Position numbers and translations under genes: made by a program
Notes under the pieces: generated by a model
What the model saw: the letters and a program-made list of their open reading frames with translations, nothing else
Told to the model about the DNA's origin: nothing
The model's database searches: none
In this document: one piece after another, positions 8,335 through 16,363 of the stretch
How the letters are laid out: each line of letters opens with the position of its first letter
How positions within the stretch are numbered: position 1 is the stretch's first letter
NCBI RefSeq assembly: GCF_900100665.1
Contig: NZ_FNCS01000002.1
Location: forward strand, 310,001 to 374,000
Source: Pelagibacterium luteolum
GTDB lineage: Bacteria; Pseudomonadota; Alphaproteobacteria; Rhizobiales; Devosiaceae
Length of the DNA: 64,000 bases
Reading direction: 5' to 3'

Positions 8335-8504
8335 CAGTGGCCGCTATGGTCCTTGTGATAGATTTCTTCCGCACCACGCTCGGCGGCTTCCTGCTGCCGA
8401 CGTGTGGCTCTGGAAGATTTAAACGCTCCATAGGCGAGTACGATGCCCAGAATAACGGCGCCGCCGAGTACGGCGAACAACCACGGATAGGGGAACGGAT
8501 CCAT
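8334..8504 (-). CDS. 56-residue membrane protein translationally coupled to ndh
   Basis: A short gene ending in a TGATG junction with ndh. It starts MDPFPYPWLFAVLGG. One hydrophobic helix (about 8-28) is followed by a basic segment and an alanine/glutamate-rich helix ending in HKDHSGH. The ribosome site AGGAGA is six bases before the ATG at 8504, which fixes the start. It resembles small single-helix subunits in form only, and I cannot name a family. The operon position suggests it anchors or stabilises NDH-2. Confidence 0.7.
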   Translation of the reverse strand: MDPFPYPWLFAVLGGAVILGIVLAYGAFKSSRATRRQQEAAERGAEEIYHKDHSGH

Positions 8505-8577
8505 TCGCTGTCTCCTGTGTGAGAAAAGGTCTTCACATCAGCAACGTCCTCAACCGTGCGGAGGTTGCAGAGAGACG

Positions 8578-9372
8578 TCAATCCATGGTTTCGCGGGCCT
8601 TTCCGATGACAGCATCTAGGGCGCCCTGCGCCTCCAGAGAGGCGATGGCGTCATCGAGCAGGGCGCGCAGATAGGTGTTGCTGGAGAGCAGCAGCATACC
8701 GGTGGCTTCAGGGGCGAGCCTGAGCGGATCGGTCGATGCCGAGGCAAGCGTCGGACCTGAATATCCCTCAACGGCATGGTCCGGCACCAGCCCGGCCTCA
8801 AGCCGGCCCGCTTCGATCGCCGCCAGAATTCTGGCCGGAGTATCGTACGGAATGCGGGTGATATTGGGGAGTAAGCCAGCGCGGATTGCAGTGGCGAACA
8901 CCATGTCGGATGGCGACATGAGGATAGAGCCGACCCGCGTGCCCGGCGGCAGATCGCCGAGATTGGCAATCGTCCTGTCGGATGTCGCAATGGTTTGGGT
9001 GATCTCGAGATATGGCCGCGTGATGGTCAGCCATTCAGGCAACGGGCTCCAGGCGAGGCTTCCGCCCATCACCGCGTCGCAATTGTCCATGAGGTGGATG
9101 AACAGCTCCTGCTCAAAGGTTTCCTGAGCACCAGCGCTGGTGAGCGGAACTTCGAAGAATTCGACGTCGAACAATTGGGCGTCGCCAATGGCCTGGGCGA
9201 CGGCGCGGTCCAGCGCGACAAGGGGGCTTGTGGGCCAGATGCAGAAAACGACGCTGTTACCCCGCGACGCGACGCCCCGATCATAGAAATCGGCGGGCAC
9301 TTCGGGCTGGGCATGGGCGATGTGGGTCAGAAGCACCGAGGCCATGGCAGCGATGAGGGTGAGGCGGATCAC
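8578..9372 (-). CDS. Periplasmic substrate-binding-like protein paired with the quinoprotein dehydrogenase
   Basis: A solute-binding-protein-3-like fold of the type found next to PQQ dehydrogenases (MxaJ/XoxJ-like), about 264 residues. I chose the GTG at 9372: GGAGAG precedes it, and it gives a signal peptide (VIRLTLIAAMASVLLTHIAHA). The longer reading frame runs into the inverted repeat at 9515-9544 and is not credible. Visible features: VVFCIWPTSPLVALDRAVAQ near the mature N-terminus, acidic residue and helix patterns typical of cluster-F binding proteins, and a hinge region ATSDRTIANLGDLPPGTRVGS. It lies downstream of the PQQ enzyme on the same strand, separated by about 200 bases that hold a repeat pair. 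Its role is probably maturation or substrate supply for that enzyme, which is inference. Confidence 0.75.
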   Translation of the reverse strand: MIRLTLIAAMASVLLTHIAHAQPEVPADFYDRGVASRGNSVVFCIWPTSPLVALDRAVAQAIGDAQLFDVEFFEVPLTSAGAQETFEQELFIHLMDNCDAVMGGSLAWSPLPEWLTITRPYLEITQTIATSDRTIANLGDLPPGTRVGSILMSPSDMVFATAIRAGLLPNITRIPYDTPARILAAIEAGRLEAGLVPDHAVEGYSGPTLASASTDPLRLAPEATGMLLLSSNTYLRALLDDAIASLEAQGALDAVIGKARETMD

Positions 9373-9450
9373 GACGCTCTCCGGTGGGGCGGGCCGATCG
9401 GTATGTGTGGGCGGCCCAAATTGGAATCTGACTGCGGGGCGAGGCTGCTG

Positions 9451-9482
9451 CTGGACCCCGGGAATAAATCCCGGGGCGACGG
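9451..9482 (+). repeat. REP-like palindromic element, copy A
   Basis: CCCCGGG (9456-9462) and CCCGGGG (9470-9476) flank a 7-base spacer, followed by CGACGG. It shares the CTGGAYCCCGG head and GRYRACGG tail with copy B, which lies 30 bases away in the opposite orientation. Confidence 0.65.
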
Positions 9483-9514
9483 AGAGATCGTTGGAGGTGA
9501 GGCCCCAATGACCC

Positions 9515-9544
9515 GCCGTTATCCCGGCATTTTCCGGGATCCAG
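9515..9544 (-). repeat. REP-like palindromic element, copy B (inverted relative to A)
   Basis: ATCCCGG (9521-9527) and CCGGGAT (9534-9540). Read on the minus strand it is CTGGATCCCGG, then AAAATG-type spacer, then CCGGGATAACGG, matching copy A. The inverted pair sits between the PQQ enzyme and its binding protein. Confidence 0.65.
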
Positions 9545-9576
9545 TGCAGCACCGATCAGATGACCCTGAGGGTCGA

Positions 9577-11298
9577 TCAGCCCTGATCGGGGAGTGCGAA
9601 GACGAACAGATTGTTGCCCGATGCCGGAATGCGGATATCGGGAACCAGTGCCGCCTGCGCGCGCGGGCTGCCGCCGCCCAGCCCGGTGGGGATGGCGATA
9701 TATTGGGTGCCATCGATCTCATAGGTGACGGGCATGCCCTGAACCGACTGGGACAGGCGCGTCTGCCAGACGACTTCGCCGGTTTCGGCATCGAACGCCT
9801 TGAAGTAGCGGTCGAGATCGCCGGCAAAGATCAGGCCGGTCTCGGTGGAGAGGACGCCGGTGAGGAATGGGGCGTGCTGTTCGTGGCGCCACATTTCTTC
9901 AAGCGTGTCGACATTAACGGCGGCGAGGAGCCCCTGCCCTTCGACATCGGGCATGGGCGCAAATGTCCGCACGCCACCCGTGCCACCGCCGCCAACAACG
10001 GCCTCAACCTGCACGGCGGTAAAGTTCATGCAGCTCTGGCTCATGGGGATATAGAGGCCACGGGTGTTGGGATTGAACGCCGTGGGATGCCAGTCCTTGC
10101 CGCCAGCCGTAGAGGGGCAGGAAAAGATCGGGGTCGTGAAATCGACAGGGATTTGTTCTTCGCGAACGATGGCCTGACCGGTCTCGGTGTCGACGTCGAA
10201 GACGTTCTGGTAAACCATTTCGCGGTGATCGATGTATTCACCGGTCTCGCGGTCCATGACCCACAAAATGCCGGACTTTCCGATCTTGTAGAAGCGCTTC
10301 TGGCCATCGACATCGACAAAGACGTGTTCGAAAGCGTCGTCAAGATCGAGCGTCTCACCGGGCAGGAACTGGTGGTACCAGAGGATTTCGCCCGTCGAGG
10401 GTTCCAGCGCGATCGAGGCGTTGGTGTAGAGCGCTTCGCCCGTGTGGCCGCGTCCCAGGCTGGTCCAGGGATAGGCCTGGCCGGTGGAGCAGAGGATCAC
10501 GTCCTGCTCTTCGTCATACGAGCATGGATGCCAGACGCTGCCGCCGGCACGCAGAAAGTCGGGGGCATCGCCCCAGGTGTCGCCACCCTCTTCGCCTTCG
10601 ATGGCGACGGTGTAAGTGCGCCAGATTTCTTCGCCGGTTTCAGGCTCGTGGGCGACGACATAACAGCCGGTGCGTTCTTCGCGGAACACGCGGCAGTCCG
10701 TGAGGCCGGAAATCACCATGCCGTTCACGATGGTGGGGCCAGTGGAAAAGCCGACGCGATAGTCTTCCCAGCTTTCCATCTCCACATCCCAAACGACTTG
10801 GCCGGTCCTCGCGTCTAGGGCCATGACGTGGGCATCACAGGTCGAGGTGAAGATGCGGTCGCCGTAAATCGCGAGGTTTCGCGTGGCGCCGGATGTGCCG
10901 CCGCAGGCATTTTCAGGGAGTTCGCGTTTATACTCCCAGAGCAAATCGCCATTGGTGGCGTCTAGGGCCTGAATGACGTCCTTGGCGCCAGCCATGTACA
11001 TGACGCCGCCATAGATCAGCGGTGTCGATTCGAAGGTGCCCGGTTCGATGTTCCAGGACCATGCCATCTGCAGGTCGGAGACGTTTTCGGGGGTGATCTG
11101 GGTTAGCGGGGAATGGCCCCAGCTGTCGCGGGTGCGTCGCCAGTTGACCCAATCGCCATCGGCGGGGTCGGCAAGAATTTCGTCGGTTACGGGCACGAAA
11201 TCGGACCAGGGGTCCGAAGGCGCTGCCTCCTGTGCGAAAATGCAGGTGGTTGCCGTGATCGATAGCAGCAACACGCCGGCTGTGGTTAGCCGTCTCAT
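9577..11298 (-). CDS. PQQ-dependent dehydrogenase, methanol/ethanol family, divergent active site
   Basis: Periplasmic eight-bladed propeller quinoprotein, about 573 residues. It oxidises an alcohol- or sugar-type substrate with pyrroloquinoline quinone. The ATG at 11298 has GGAGGAGAG upstream and a signal peptide ending CIFAQ. Tryptophan-docking repeats of form ALDxxTGxxxW recur (ALDATNGDLLW, ALDARTGQVVW, ALEPSTGEILW, AFDAETGEVVW). Compared with MxaF, the vicinal Cys-Cys is ACGG, the catalytic region GRDADTG is ALEPSTG, and GTGNPAPWN is STGQAYPWT. The usual Asn and Asp ligands are therefore replaced. No cytochrome c gene is next to it. Substrate and even activity are uncertain; PQQ binding is likely from the fold. 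Confidence 0.85.
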   Translation of the reverse strand: MRRLTTAGVLLLSITATTCIFAQEAAPSDPWSDFVPVTDEILADPADGDWVNWRRTRDSWGHSPLTQITPENVSDLQMAWSWNIEPGTFESTPLIYGGVMYMAGAKDVIQALDATNGDLLWEYKRELPENACGGTSGATRNLAIYGDRIFTSTCDAHVMALDARTGQVVWDVEMESWEDYRVGFSTGPTIVNGMVISGLTDCRVFREERTGCYVVAHEPETGEEIWRTYTVAIEGEEGGDTWGDAPDFLRAGGSVWHPCSYDEEQDVILCSTGQAYPWTSLGRGHTGEALYTNASIALEPSTGEILWYHQFLPGETLDLDDAFEHVFVDVDGQKRFYKIGKSGILWVMDRETGEYIDHREMVYQNVFDVDTETGQAIVREEQIPVDFTTPIFSCPSTAGGKDWHPTAFNPNTRGLYIPMSQSCMNFTAVQVEAVVGGGGTGGVRTFAPMPDVEGQGLLAAVNVDTLEEMWRHEQHAPFLTGVLSTETGLIFAGDLDRYFKAFDAETGEVVWQTRLSQSVQGMPVTYEIDGTQYIAIPTGLGGGSPRAQAALVPDIRIPASGNNLFVFALPDQG

Positions 11299-11347
11299 AG
11301 TCTCTCCTCCAGCCCACTGACGCAAATCCTCGCATCGCAAAGCAAGG

Positions 11348-11374
11348 CGCCGCCGGCAGGGGCTTCCGGCGGCG
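11348..11374 (-). other. GC-rich hairpin upstream of the PQQ dehydrogenase
   Basis: CGCCGCCGG (11348-11356) and CCGGCGGCG (11366-11374) form a perfect 9-bp stem with a 9-base loop. The stem starts about 50 bases before the dehydrogenase start codon, in its likely 5' leader. Confidence 0.5.
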
Positions 11375-11611
11375 AATGGGCGCCTGAAAGGGGGGATTGA
11401 CGATGTGGCTGGACAGTCACTGCGAAACGCATTGGCACGCCAAGCCGTTCAGGCGCTTGTCAGTAGTGTCTGCCACGTAACGAGCAAGTTCAATTGATGG
11501 AGATAGCCAGAACTTCAGAAATACTGAATTGATGATCAAGAATTTTCATTCTACAATTTGATCGAGATATTCAATAATAATACCAAATTATTAAACCACT
11601 ATTTATGACTT
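11375..11611. other. Non-coding stretch with an A/T-rich core (about 11480-11611)
   Basis: I see no gene between the PQQ dehydrogenase start (11298) and the bioY terminator. From about 11480 the sequence becomes strikingly A/T-rich compared with the rest of the window, with TTCAG-AAATA-CTGAA at about 11514-11528 and runs such as TTCAATAATAATACCAAATTATTAAA. It lies upstream of the PQQ dehydrogenase and is most simply its promoter/regulatory region. A foreign remnant is the alternative. Confidence 0.5.
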
Positions 11612-11646
11612 CAAAAACAAAAAGGCCGATCCCGGAGGATCGGCCT
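11612..11646 (-). terminator. Intrinsic terminator of bioY
   Basis: On the minus strand AGGCCGATCC pairs with GGATCGGCCT (plus-strand arms 11623-11632 and 11637-11646) around a 4-base loop. A T-rich tract follows (plus-strand aaaaacaaaaa). It lies 27 bases after the bioY stop codon. Confidence 0.9.
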
Positions 11647-11673
11647 GATTAAATTTGAAGTGGCGTGTGGCGC

Positions 11674-12288
11674 TTATTTGCGCGACAGCAGCGACCAGCC
11701 GCCGACGACGGTGAGGGCGGCGAAGGCCATTTTGACGATGTCCCAGACGATGAACGGCTGCACGGCGCCCTGGAAGGCGGAGGCGACGGCGTTCGACTGA
11801 TCGATCCAGGCGGCCTGACCGGCCATGGTCATCAGCCAGACAAAGCCGAAGACGAACATGACTGTCGCGCCGGCGAGCATGGCACCGAAGGCGCTGAACA
11901 CGTTGCGCATGGCGCCGCGATCGGCCAGCCAGCCGATGATTGCAGCCATTGCGAGGAAGCCGACAAGGAAGCCGCCGGTGGGGCCAAAGACGTAGGGCAG
12001 ACCAGCAAACGCACCGGCAAAGACCGGGAGGCCGGCGATGCCCTGAGCGAGATAAAGGCCGACGGTTGCCGTGGCCATGCGGAAGCCGAACGCGCCGGCG
12101 ATGATGGCGATGGCCATCGACTGCAGCGTTACGGGCACTGGCCATGTCGGCACGTTGACCTTGGCGGCCATGGTGATCAGCACCGAGCCGATAAAGGCTA
12201 TGGCAAGCGCCGAGACGAGGCGCGCAGCCTGCGACTTGGGCTGATACAGGCCGAGAAGCGTATTGGGTGTGGCGAAAGTCGTGGCCAT
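11674..12288 (-). CDS. bioY: Biotin transporter BioY
   Basis: Substrate-binding membrane (S) component of a biotin uptake system, 204 residues with six hydrophobic helices. BioY signatures are visible: VPVTLQSMAIAIIAGAFGFR, then GLYLAQGIAGLPVFAG and the glycine-rich GPTGGFLVGFLAM. The ATG at 12288 is preceded by AAGGGACAAGTT, a good ribosome site. A longer in-frame extension would overlap the divergent gene. No bioM/bioN energising genes are adjacent, so it acts alone or with a shared ECF module elsewhere. I looked for a BioR-type box in the 67-base divergent gap and did not find one. Confidence 0.94.
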   Translation of the reverse strand: MATTFATPNTLLGLYQPKSQAARLVSALAIAFIGSVLITMAAKVNVPTWPVPVTLQSMAIAIIAGAFGFRMATATVGLYLAQGIAGLPVFAGAFAGLPYVFGPTGGFLVGFLAMAAIIGWLADRGAMRNVFSAFGAMLAGATVMFVFGFVWLMTMAGQAAWIDQSNAVASAFQGAVQPFIVWDIVKMAFAALTVVGGWSLLSRK

Positions 12289-12355
12289 AACTTGTCCCTT
12301 TGCGTTAAAGCCGAAGCAGGTTTCCCGTTTTAGCCACAAGACCGGTCCGCGCGCA

Positions 12356-13273
12356 ATGCCTGCATCCACTCCGGCCCCGGCCTATTCCACCAGCTTCGAT
12401 CCGCAGACCGGCGTTGCCGTGCCGGTTTCGCCCGGTATCGTGCGGGTGACGGCGCCCAATGTGGGGGCGTACACGTTTACGGGGACAAATACGTATATCG
12501 TCGGCGAGCGCGCAGTTGCGGTGATCGATCCGGGGCCGGATGACGAGGCGCATCTGACGGCGCTGACCCATGCGATCGCCGGGCGGCGGGTGGAGGCGGT
12601 GGTCTTGACCCATACGCATCGCGACCATTGCGGGCTGGCACGCAAGCTGATGGCGACGACGGGGGCGCCGCTGTGGTCGAACGGGCCACATCGGTTGTCG
12701 CGGCCCCTGAAGCCGTTCGAGTTCAACCCGTTCGGGCGGGCGGGTGATTTTCGGCTGATGCCGGATCGGGTGATCGTGGATGGCGAGCGGTTGGAATTCG
12801 ACGGGATTGGGCTGGAGGTCGTGGCGACGCCGGGGCATTGCGCCAATCATCTGGCGTTTGCCATCGCGGGGCGGCCCGAACTGATCGTTGGGGATCATGT
12901 GATGGGGTGGAATTCGACTCTGATTGCGACGCCGGATGGAGATCTAAGGGATTATTTTGCATCGCTGGATCGGGTGATCGGGCTGGAGCAGTCGCTATAT
13001 CTGCCCGGGCATGGCGGCGCGATCGCCGATGGGCGCGAGCATGCGCGGGCATTAAAGGCCCATCGGTCGATGCGGAACGGGCAGTTGTTGGCTGTTCTGG
13101 AGGGCGGGCCGAAATCGCTGCGGCAGGCTGCGCTTGCGGTTTATCCGGGGCTGAAGGGGCGGCTGTTGCTGGCGGCCGGGCGGACGCTATTGGCCCATGC
13201 GGAATATCTCGAGCGGCAGGGGCGGGTCGTGGTGCGGCGCACGCTATTGGGGATCCGGCTCAGCCTCGTCTGA
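12356..13273 (+). CDS. Metallo-beta-lactamase-fold hydrolase
   Basis: About 305 residues, with the zinc motif VVLTHTHRDHCG (HxHxDH), a following ATPGHC (third metal His), VGDHVMGW (bridging Asp) and LYLPGHGG (last His). The order matches the glyoxalase-II/LACTB2-like branch of the MBL superfamily. After the core, the C-terminal helical region AALAVYPGLKGRLLLAAGRTLLAHAEYLERQGRV resembles the winged-helix tail of LACTB2-type nucleases/hydrolases. The ATG at 12356 is chosen because the longer frame overlaps bioY. The last 30 bases overlap the convergent DUF1499 gene. The substrate is unknown. Confidence 0.88.
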   Translation: MPASTPAPAYSTSFDPQTGVAVPVSPGIVRVTAPNVGAYTFTGTNTYIVGERAVAVIDPGPDDEAHLTALTHAIAGRRVEAVVLTHTHRDHCGLARKLMATTGAPLWSNGPHRLSRPLKPFEFNPFGRAGDFRLMPDRVIVDGERLEFDGIGLEVVATPGHCANHLAFAIAGRPELIVGDHVMGWNSTLIATPDGDLRDYFASLDRVIGLEQSLYLPGHGGAIADGREHARALKAHRSMRNGQLLAVLEGGPKSLRQAALAVYPGLKGRLLLAAGRTLLAHAEYLERQGRVVVRRTLLGIRLSLV

Positions 13274-14068
13274 GGGGACGCCGTCGATAACTTCGGGCGG
13301 CTGGTCCTCGGTGGTGGTGGCGAGATTGTCCTGGATATAGACGCTGACGCGATCATCGAGGGCGAGCAGGAAACCCTCGATGGCGCGGCCGTTGTCTCCG
13401 AGATCGTGGGGAACGGGCTCGAGCGATGCGGCGCGGAGGTCGATTTGGGCGCCGATAGGGCTTGCCGAGATGCGGAAGACGATTTCGTTTTCGAACCCCA
13501 GCAGCGAGCGGCGCAAAGCGTTGAGGGAGGCGCGGCCATCGGTTTGCGTAGGTTCGGTAATTTCGAGCACGGTCCATTCATTGGCGCGAACGAGATCCTG
13601 GGCCAGAACGAACAGGGCTTCGGGGGGGATCTGGTAAATGCGCGTGATGAGGTTGGGGAAGGATTGGAGGACCGTTTCGGCGTCGATCTCGGGGTGATTG
13701 GGAGTGGCCTGCAAGAGGGCCGGTGCGTCGTCGAAGGCGGTCGTGACGTCAGCGGTCGAGGGGTAGATGACGCTCAGCGTCGCGGCGAGCATGGCGGGCG
13801 TGAGGCACAGAAGGCTGACGAGAAACCCCGCGGTGGCGGGGGCCCAGCCCTTATCGCCGGTGATCCACAGGCGGACGTAGGCGGCGATGGCGAAGACGAG
13901 CGCCAGGGTGGCGATCAGCGAACCTATGATTAGGGTAGTTTCGAACGCGATCGAAGCGATCTGGGCAAAGACGTGCAGTGCGCCGGAGATGAAAATCAGC
14001 GCCGCGGCAAAAAGCGCGAGGCGGCGGGACCAGATGGCCAGTTTGGACGTGCGGACGAGAATGCGCAT
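13244..14068 (-). CDS. DUF1499 membrane protein
   Basis: A 274-residue protein. Three hydrophobic helices are near 15-37, 42-65 and 73-100. The C-terminal half then matches DUF1499 (SFPNLITRIYQIPPEALFVLAQDL, GFENEIVFRIS, DLRAASLEPVPHDLGDNGRAIEGFL). The C-terminus is acidic (EDQPPEVIDGVPSDEAEPD). The stop codon lies 30 bases inside the 3' end of the convergent hydrolase gene. It starts only three bases beyond the pdxH stop, so the two probably form an operon. Function unknown. Confidence 0.85.
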   Translation of the reverse strand: MRILVRTSKLAIWSRRLALFAAALIFISGALHVFAQIASIAFETTLIIGSLIATLALVFAIAAYVRLWITGDKGWAPATAGFLVSLLCLTPAMLAATLSVIYPSTADVTTAFDDAPALLQATPNHPEIDAETVLQSFPNLITRIYQIPPEALFVLAQDLVRANEWTVLEITEPTQTDGRASLNALRRSLLGFENEIVFRISASPIGAQIDLRAASLEPVPHDLGDNGRAIEGFLLALDDRVSVYIQDNLATTTEDQPPEVIDGVPSDEAEPDPQ

Positions 14069-14071
14069 GAA

Positions 14072-14707
14072 TCAGGGGTTCAGGCGCGTACGGGACCAGT
14101 CGCTGTCGAGCGCGGGCCGGGTGAAGAGCACGCGATCGTGCAGGCGGAAGGCGCCGTCTTTCCAGAATTCGATCTGGAGAGGCTGGACGCGAAAGCCCGA
14201 CCAGTGATGTGGGCGGGGGATGTTCTCGCCCAACTTCTCACGCAAGACTTCCACGCGATCGACGAGGGTTTTTCTGCTATCGAGCGGGCGGGACTGGTCG
14301 GAGGCGTGTGCACCCAGACGCGATTGGGTGGGGCGGGTCGAGAAATAGGCGTCGGCTTCGGCCTCGGTCACGGTGTCGACAGTGCCGCGGATGCGAATCT
14401 GGCGGCGCAGGCTTTTCCAATGAAAGAGCAAGGCAGCCTTTGGGTGGGCGATGAGCTCGCGGCCCTTTGCCGATTCGAAATTTGTGAAAAACACGAAGCC
14501 TTCGGGCGAAAAGCCGTTGAGGAGGACCATGCGCAGGTCGGGGAGCCCGTCGTCATCGACGCTGGCGACGGCCATGGCGTTAGGATCGTTGGGTTCGCTG
14601 GCGCGCGCCTCTTCGAGCCAGAGGGGAAAGAGCTCCATCGGGTCGATCGGGCCGGTGAAGGCATCATCGAACAAGAGGTCGGTCAAGGACGCCGTCTCAG
14701 CACTCAT
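14072..14707 (-). CDS. pdxH: Pyridoxamine 5'-phosphate oxidase
   Basis: FMN enzyme making pyridoxal 5'-phosphate from pyridoxine or pyridoxamine phosphate, the last step of vitamin B6 synthesis/salvage. At 211 residues it is full length. Family blocks are in order: PNAMAVASVDDDGLPDLRMVLL, FVFFTNFESAKGREL, AALLFHWKSLRRQIRIRG, YFSTRPTQSRLGAHASDQS, and the C-terminal PRPHHWSGFRVQP...IEFW...R with the final RLNP that closes the active site. The divergent dnaJ-like gene begins about 150 bases away. Confidence 0.96.
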   Translation of the reverse strand: MSAETASLTDLLFDDAFTGPIDPMELFPLWLEEARASEPNDPNAMAVASVDDDGLPDLRMVLLNGFSPEGFVFFTNFESAKGRELIAHPKAALLFHWKSLRRQIRIRGTVDTVTEAEADAYFSTRPTQSRLGAHASDQSRPLDSRKTLVDRVEVLREKLGENIPRPHHWSGFRVQPLQIEFWKDGAFRLHDRVLFTRPALDSDWSRTRLNP

Positions 14708-14858
14708 ATCATCGCCTTCTGGACATTAATGGGGTCCGTGGCCATATAGAACGCAAAGCCGCGACGCTGCAACGGCGTCGCAAATCTTGCGAAACAAATG
14801 AACGTGGCACTCCCGGCGATTGGTCGACGGCGGTGCCCTTTGAGGTTGAAGAGAGCGT

Positions 14859-15827
14859 ATGCGCGATCCTTACTCAGTGCTGGGGGTGCAAAAGAGCGCC
14901 GGCGAAAAGGACATCAAGACCGCCTATCGCAAACTGGCCAAGACGCTGCACCCTGACCAGAACCCCAACGACAAGTCCTCACACGAAAAGTTCGCCGAAG
15001 TGACGGCGGCCTATGACTTTTTGTCCGACAAGACCAAGCGCGCCCAATATGACCGCGGCGAAATCGATGCCGACGGCAATCCGAAATTTGCCGGGTTCGG
15101 CGGGTTCGACCCGCGCACCGGGCGGCCCGGAGCCGGCGGTGCCGGCGGAGCGAGCGGGTTCAACCCTGAAGATATCCTCAAGGAATTCATGAACGGCTTT
15201 GGCGGTGCACGCCGCTCTTCGGCGGGTGCCAACCCGTTTGGTGGCTCGGGTGGTGCCGGTGCCGGCGGGGCGAGTTGGGATCCGTTTACCGGAGCAACGA
15301 GCGGCGGCGCCTCGGCCAAGGGCGAGGACGTGGTCGTAAATCTCGCCGTGACGCTGGAAGACGCCCACAAAGGCGGCTCGGTGCCGGTGACGCTTCCGTC
15401 GGGGAAGACCGTTTCGGTCAAGCTGCCCCATCCGGTCGAAGAGGGCCAGCAGATCCGCCTGCGGGGACAGGGCCGTCCGTCGCCCCTAACCGGGCAGCCG
15501 GGCGATGCGCTGGTGACGATCAAATTTGCCAAGCACAAGCAGTTCCGGCGCGACGGGAACGATCTGCGGGTCGATGTGCCAATTACGCTCTATGAAGCTG
15601 TTTTGGGGTCCAAAGTTCGGGTGCCGACACTCGACGGGGCCGTGGAACTGAACCTGCCGCCGGGTCCCGATACATCCAAGGCGATGCGTCTCAAGGGAAA
15701 GGGCTTGTTCGGAAAAGGCGATCTCTACGTCAATCTGCGGGTCGTTCTTCCCAAGGGCGGCGATCCCGATCTTGAAAGCCTGATGCGGTTCTGGCGGGAT
15801 CAGAAGCCGTATAACGTGCGGGATTAG
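14859..15827 (+). CDS. DnaJ-family chaperone (J-domain plus C-terminal substrate domain, CbpA-like)
   Basis: Hsp40-type co-chaperone, 322 residues. The J domain (3-65) has the HPD motif at 31-33 and the helix KFAEVTAAYDFLSDKTKRAQYD. A Gly/Ala/Ser-rich linker (about 75-150) follows, and then the two beta-barrel client-binding domains (VVNLAVTLEDAHKGG... and VDVPITLYEAVLGSKVRVPTL) end in LPKGG. There is no Cys-rich zinc finger, so it belongs to the type II/CbpA group rather than being classical DnaJ. The 150-base region shared with pdxH would hold its promoter. GAAGAGAG precedes the ATG. Confidence 0.93.
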   Translation: MRDPYSVLGVQKSAGEKDIKTAYRKLAKTLHPDQNPNDKSSHEKFAEVTAAYDFLSDKTKRAQYDRGEIDADGNPKFAGFGGFDPRTGRPGAGGAGGASGFNPEDILKEFMNGFGGARRSSAGANPFGGSGGAGAGGASWDPFTGATSGGASAKGEDVVVNLAVTLEDAHKGGSVPVTLPSGKTVSVKLPHPVEEGQQIRLRGQGRPSPLTGQPGDALVTIKFAKHKQFRRDGNDLRVDVPITLYEAVLGSKVRVPTLDGAVELNLPPGPDTSKAMRLKGKGLFGKGDLYVNLRVVLPKGGDPDLESLMRFWRDQKPYNVRD

Positions 15828-15866
15828 CGGCGCTCCGGCCCTCGTCGCTCAGGTTGAGCGTTGTGC

Positions 15867-16271
15867 TCATTCCGGGTTTTTGGCGAACGCTGTGATGCCG
15901 TCGGGCAATTGCACCCATGGGTGGCGGCGGGAGTCGTAGACGGAATCTTGCGGGGGCGGGAAACTGGGATCGGCAAGGCAACCGACGGCGACCATTACGA
16001 ATTTGTCGATGCCCTCTTCCGTGTGAAAAACCGTCGAGCCGCAGATGGGGCAGAAGTTGAAGCGAAAACGGGCGCCCTGATCGCCTGTGCGGACATATTG
16101 TGTAGCGTTTCCGGTGACTTCGAACGGGGCGGCAAAGGCGGCGAGTGTTGCAAACACGCTGCCGGTGCGGCTTTGGCACGCAAGGCAGTGGCAGATGCCA
16201 TGCCCAAGCGATTCGCCATGGACCGTGATCGAGAGTTGCCCGCAGGTGCAGGCGGCGGTGCGGGTTGTCAT
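15867..16271 (-). CDS. GFA-family (glutathione-dependent formaldehyde-activating-like) zinc protein
   Basis: 134 residues with the GFA zinc pattern: CTCGQL, then CHCLACQSRTGS, then CPICGSTVF. Together these give the seven or so cysteines that bind two zincs in this fold. The ATG at 16271 has GGAAG five bases upstream; a TTG at 16286 is the alternative. The family is broadly annotated from Gfa/CENP-V. Few members are proven to act on formaldehyde, so the function is open. It is convergent with the DnaJ-family gene. Confidence 0.9.
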   Translation of the reverse strand: MTTRTAACTCGQLSITVHGESLGHGICHCLACQSRTGSVFATLAAFAAPFEVTGNATQYVRTGDQGARFRFNFCPICGSTVFHTEEGIDKFVMVAVGCLADPSFPPPQDSVYDSRRHPWVQLPDGITAFAKNPE

Positions 16272-16363
16272 GGGAACTTCCATCAATGTTTGTGGACGAG
16301 GTTAAGCTGTCGGGACCATGGCGTAAACCGGTGCGCATGACGTGCGACACAACGTTGCCGATA

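Noticed and set aside
8995-10818. Plus-strand open frame of 607 codons
   Set aside because: It lies antisense to the PQQ dehydrogenase and its partner, both with clear family motifs. Long antisense frames are expected in GC-rich coding DNA.
12289-12355. BioR operator upstream of bioY
   Set aside because: No TTATCTATAA-like site is present in the divergent gap.
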